Shown: one piece after another, positions 61,224 through 64,000 of the stretch | How the letters are laid out: each line of letters begins with the position of its first letter | Numbering within the stretch: position 1 is the first letter of the stretch | Position numbers and translations under genes: made by a program | Assembly (NCBI RefSeq): GCF_900090285.1 | Contig: NZ_LT607754.1 | Coordinates: 5,420,001-5,484,000, forward strand | Origin: Micromonospora inositola | GTDB taxonomy: Bacteria > Actinomycetota > Actinomycetes > Mycobacteriales > Micromonosporaceae | DNA: 64,000 nt | Reading direction: 5' to 3' | The notes under the pieces: generated by a model | Seen by the model: the letters and a program-made list of their open reading frames with translations, nothing else | Databases searched by the model: none | Told to the model about the DNA's origin: nothing

Positions 61224-61697
61224 TCAGCTGACGATCCTGACCTCGACCGGGCCGACGCGCAGGGTGCCGTCGTTCAGTGGGCTGCAGCGGATCCCGCCCC
61301 GGCCGCGCAGCGCCCGCCAGGCCCCGGGGCCGATGGTGGCGTCCATCCAGGCGCAGGGGTTTGCCGGCCGGCGGACCCGAAGGCTGACCGGGCCCTGTCC
61401 CGAGTCCAGGATCAGCACGGACCCGACCAGCTCGTCGACGGCGATGCCGGTGGTGAGCACGTTGCGTCGGACCTGCACCAGATCGACGTCGGGCGGCAGC
61501 GACTCCTGCGCGATCACGGTCACGCTCGCTTCGCGGTGCGCCGGCTTGCCGAAGTACCGGTCGCCGACGATGCCGAGGCCGGCGCGGACGTGGATCTCCG
61601 CCACCAGCTCACCGGGCGGCGCCGGCGTCGGACCGTCCGCGGGCCGGCCCACGTAACGGTGCACGGGCGAGGCCAGCAACTGCACGATCTGCGGCAT
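61224..61697 (-). CDS. MOSC domain protein
   Basis: 157 residues, a stand-alone MOSC fold. Markers: GLGIVGDRYFG, REASVTVIAQESL, VRRNVLTTGIAVDELVG, and the conserved Cys region RPANPCAWMDATIGPGAW. MOSC domains bind molybdenum cofactor sulphur or transfer oxygen/sulphur in N-hydroxylated-base detoxification (YiiM, YcbX families). No reductase domain is attached. It is divergent from the MarR remnant. Confidence 0.9.
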   Translation of the reverse strand: MPQIVQLLASPVHRYVGRPADGPTPAPPGELVAEIHVRAGLGIVGDRYFGKPAHREASVTVIAQESLPPDVDLVQVRRNVLTTGIAVDELVGSVLILDSGQGPVSLRVRRPANPCAWMDATIGPGAWRALRGRGGIRCSPLNDGTLRVGPVEVRIVS

Positions 61698-61753
61698 GGC
61701 GGCGATTCTAAGAAGCGACAGCCGCGGTCGTCCCGGCGTCAGGAGGTGAAGGA

Positions 61754-61880
61754 GTAAACCGACCCCAGACGTGGCTCGCCCTGATCAGCCTGCTGGTCAG
61801 GCTGCCGGCCGCGCTCGACACGCAGATGCGGCGCGAGTCGGGGGTCAGCCACTTCGAGTAGCAGGTGCTGGCGGTCGGGT
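61754..61880 (+). pseudogene. MarR regulator remnant, start codon and frame lost
   Basis: The frame reads NRPQTWLALISLLVRLPAAL, DTQMRRESGVSHFE, then TAG, then QVLAVG: the first helices of a MarR protein (consensus SHFEYQVL), with Tyr changed to a stop. A well-placed AGGAGG (61741-61746) is followed seven bases later by GTA where GTG would be the start. The rest of the gene (wing and dimer helices) is missing. Confidence 0.65.
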
Positions 61881-61989
61881 CGTGCGCTCCACCCGCCGAT
61901 ATCCACCGTCACGAATGCGGCGGGACCACCGGGCGGCCGTCCGGTCGGTACGATCGCCGTGCCGTTCCCCACAGCCCTTGGAGGTCGCG

Positions 61990-62847
61990 GTGGCCGACAC
62001 CCAGTCGCCCGGATCGGGCGGGCGGCCCCTGGTGGAAGACGCCTCGCCCTCGGCGCGGATCGACCCGACGGTGCCGCACGCCGCCCGCCGCTACGACTAC
62101 TGGCTCGGCGGCAAGGACAACTTCGCCGCAGACCGGGAGTCGGGTGACGCGGTGGCCGCCGCTTACCCGGCGATCCGCACCACCGTGATCGAGAACCGGC
62201 GGTTCATGCAGCGGGCCACCCGCCACCTCGCCGAACAGGTCGGTATCCGGCAGTTCCTCGACATCGGCACCGGCATCCCGACCAGCCCGAACATGCACGA
62301 GGTCGCCCAGGGCGTCGGGTCGGAATCGCGGGTCGTCTACGTCGACAACGACCCCATTGTGCTGGCGCACGCCCGCGCCCTGCTGACCAGCGCGCCCGAT
62401 GGCGCCACCGCCTACGTCGACGCGGACCTGCGCGACCCCGAGCGGATCCTGCGGCATCCCGACCTGCGGGCGACGCTCGACCTCACCCGTCCGGTCGCGC
62501 TGATGCTGGTCGCCATCCTGCACTTCCTCCCCGACGGCGACGACCCGTACGGGGTGACCCGCCGGCTGGTCGAGGCCCTCCCCTCCGGCAGCTACCTGGT
62601 GGTCTCCCACGCCACCACGGATCTGGTGCCACGGCACATCGCGGCCGCCGCCGCGCCGTCCGCCGCCACCAGCATGATCGACATGGCGTTCCGCACCCGG
62701 GACGAGTTCGCGTCGTTCTTCGACGGGCTCGACCTGATCCCGCCGGGCGTCAGCCCGGTCACCGAGTGGCGACCGGACGACCCGCCGGAGCGGCGCACCC
62801 CCGCGGCGCAGGCCTCGATGTACGCGGCGGTGGCCCGCAAACCCTGA
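61990..62847 (+). CDS. SAM-dependent methyltransferase, DUF574 type
   Basis: 285 residues from GTG 61990 (GGAGG five bases upstream). Family text: RIDPTVPHAARRYDYWLGGK, DNFAADRESG, then the SAM site FLDIGTGIPTSPNMHEVAQ, VVYVDNDPIVLAHARALL, and LMLVAILHFLPD. This group is abundant in actinomycetes and its substrates are not known. It follows the MarR remnant, which may once have controlled it. Confidence 0.92.
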   Translation: MADTQSPGSGGRPLVEDASPSARIDPTVPHAARRYDYWLGGKDNFAADRESGDAVAAAYPAIRTTVIENRRFMQRATRHLAEQVGIRQFLDIGTGIPTSPNMHEVAQGVGSESRVVYVDNDPIVLAHARALLTSAPDGATAYVDADLRDPERILRHPDLRATLDLTRPVALMLVAILHFLPDGDDPYGVTRRLVEALPSGSYLVVSHATTDLVPRHIAAAAAPSAATSMIDMAFRTRDEFASFFDGLDLIPPGVSPVTEWRPDDPPERRTPAAQASMYAAVARKP

Positions 62848-62937
62848 CCACACCGACGGACCACGGGCCGGCACCGCCACGTGAGCGTCGCCGCCCGCCT
62901 CCGGGCCGCCCGGTCCCGAGGCGGACGGCGGTCGGCT

Positions 62938-64000
62938 CTAGTTGGTGAGCCACCGGTGGATGCAGTGCAGCAGATCGTCGGCGTCGACCGGCTTGGTGAC
63001 GTAGTCGCTGGCACCGGAGGAGATGCTCTTCTCGCGGTCGCCGTACATGGCCTTCGCGGTGACGGCGATGATCGGCAGGTCGGCGTAGCGGGGCATCGCG
63101 CGGATCGCGGCGGTGGCGGCGTACCCGTCCATCTCCGGCATCATCACGTCCATCAGGACGAGGTCGATGTCGTCGTGGCGCATCAGCGTCTCGATGCCCT
63201 TGCGGCCGTTCTCGGCGTAGACGACGTCGATGCCGTGCAACTCCAGGATGTTGGTCAGGGCGAAGACGTTACGGGCGTCGTCGTCGACGACGAGGACCTT
63301 GCGGCCGGTCAGCGCCGTGGCGAGCGGGTCGCTGACGGGCAGCCGGTCGGCGGCCGGAGGTGTGAACGGCACGACGCGTTCCGGGGTGTCCGCCGTCAGG
63401 TGCAGCGCCATCCGCTCGCGCAGCTCGTCGAGGCTGCGCAGGATCTCCATCGGCCGGTCCTGGGCCAGCGCGAGCAGCAGGGTCTCCTGGCCCGGCGTCA
63501 GCGGATGCCCGTGGTAGGCCAGCACGGGCACGCCACGCAGGTCCGAGTTGTCGTTCAGCGCCTTGAGCAGGGCTGTGCCGCTGTCGTCCGACGCGTCGAG
63601 GCGGAGGACCAGCAGGCGGTGGCGGTGGGCGGTGAGCGCCTCCACCGCCGAGGCGGCGTCCACCGTCGTGGACACCTCGACCGGGCTGCCGGTCTCCGCG
63701 GCGACACCCTGGGCCAGCAGGGTGAGCAGCCCCTTGTCTCGGGGCTCGAGCACCAGCAGCCGGGACTCCGCCCGCCGGTGGGGGTCCGGCTCCGGTGAGC
63801 CGGCCGGGTGGTCGCCGACCGCGACGGAGGCGGTGTCGGGCGCGAGCGGGCCGGTGGCGGTGACCGGCAGGTAGAGGGTGAAGGTGCTGCCCTGACCGAG
63901 GACGCTCTGCGCGGTGATCTGGCCGCCGAGCAGCTGGGCGATCTCTCGGCTGATGGACAGCCCTAGGCCCGTGCCGCCGTACCGTCGGCTGGTGGTGCCG
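62938..64000 (-). CDS. Hybrid histidine kinase, C-terminal part (continues past the window)
   Basis: 354 residues are visible and the N-terminus lies beyond base 64000. First comes the end of a histidine-kinase ATPase domain ([31 protein letters not shown]). Next is a degenerate receiver-like domain ([36 protein letters not shown]) and then a full receiver: [19 protein letters not shown], phospho-Asp in [16 protein letters not shown], and [12 protein letters not shown] and YVTKPVD. The layout matches large multi-sensor hybrid kinases of actinomycetes. The receiver ends only nine residues before the stop, so the protein ends on it. Confidence 0.92.
   Translation of the reverse strand, partial: GTTSRRYGGTGLGLSISREIAQLLGGQITAQSVLGQGSTFTLYLPVTATGPLAPDTASVAVGDHPAGSPEPDPHRRAESRLLVLEPRDKGLLTLLAQGVAAETGSPVEVSTTVDAASAVEALTAHRHRLLVLRLDASDDSGTALLKALNDNSDLRGVPVLAYHGHPLTPGQETLLLALAQDRPMEILRSLDELRERMALHLTADTPERVVPFTPPAADRLPVSDPLATALTGRKVLVVDDDARNVFALTNILELHGIDVVYAENGRKGIETLMRHDDIDLVLMDVMMPEMDGYAATAAIRAMPRYADLPIIAVTAKAMYGDREKSISSGASDYVTKPVDADDLLHCIHRWLTN

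Noticed and set aside
1..64000. tRNA, rRNA, CRISPR, insertion sequences, attachment sites
   Set aside because: I looked for clover-leaf ends (GGTTCGA-like arms), spaced repeats and transposase motifs (DDE, IS ends) and found none that I could support by eye.

Overview
The window reads as chromosome of a high-GC actinomycete, most likely Micromonosporaceae (Micromonospora/Actinoplanes type; inferred from codon use, GTG starts with purine-rich SD sites, ROK/PucR/ANTAR/SpoIIE gene families and S-adenosyl methyltransferases of the DUF574 kind; no rRNA marker is present to prove it). I saw no rRNA, tRNA, CRISPR array, insertion sequence or origin.

1-5.1 kb: the end of a membrane-anchored protein, a GMC oxidoreductase, an ABC-2 permease remnant and a DHA2-type drug exporter. 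5.1-15.1 kb: a chito-oligosaccharide (GlcNAc/glucosamine) utilisation locus. A ROK repressor is divergent from a solute-binding protein, two permeases and a double-SIS sugar-phosphate enzyme, and these converge on a secreted GH2 exo-glucosaminidase-like enzyme and a GH20 hexosaminidase. Two matching operator-like sites lie in front of the two transcription units. 15.2-22.4 kb: a second ROK regulator divergent from a HAD phosphatase and MFS pair, a surface CBM protein divergent from a D-Ala-D-Ala carboxypeptidase, and a zinc alcohol dehydrogenase.

22.6-39 kb: a catabolic island. It has two paralogous membrane transporters, a Nif3-like protein, an HbpS/GlcG protein, a PucR regulator, an MFS exporter and a tight seven-gene operon: haem-oxygenase-like diiron oxidase, Rieske ferredoxin, FAD reductase, aldehyde dehydrogenase, second Rieske protein, gamma-glutamyltransferase-like hydrolase and RidA. 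TGCACA half-sites recur in front of the operon, the second transporter and pucR. The parts suggest an oxygen-dependent route that opens a nitrogenous substrate, oxidises the aldehyde and removes an amide/imine. I could not match it to a named pathway and it is the best candidate for an undescribed system.

39-45.8 kb: gene decay around a molybdopterin oxidoreductase: a frameshifted LysR gene, a TetR/acyl-CoA-dehydrogenase chimera, and a glp operon in which glpK is intact, glpF has lost its second NPA region and glpD is frameshifted and deleted.

46-51.4 kb: partner-switching and stress signalling (STAS, GAF-ANTAR, GAF-SpoIIE phosphatase, MEDS-HATPase). 51.6-64 kb: mixed housekeeping and regulation: MmcQ/YjbR, NYN-LOTUS, LtrA, a DipZ-like redoxin, a zinc-free bL36, DinB, an SRPBCC-TM-CBM2 fusion, thiolase with a divergent TetR and two palindromic operators, an anti-sigma kinase, MOSC, a DUF574 methyltransferase and the end of a hybrid histidine kinase. 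Further remnants (epoxide hydrolase, alpha/beta hydrolase, STAS, HATPase, MarR) are scattered through this part.
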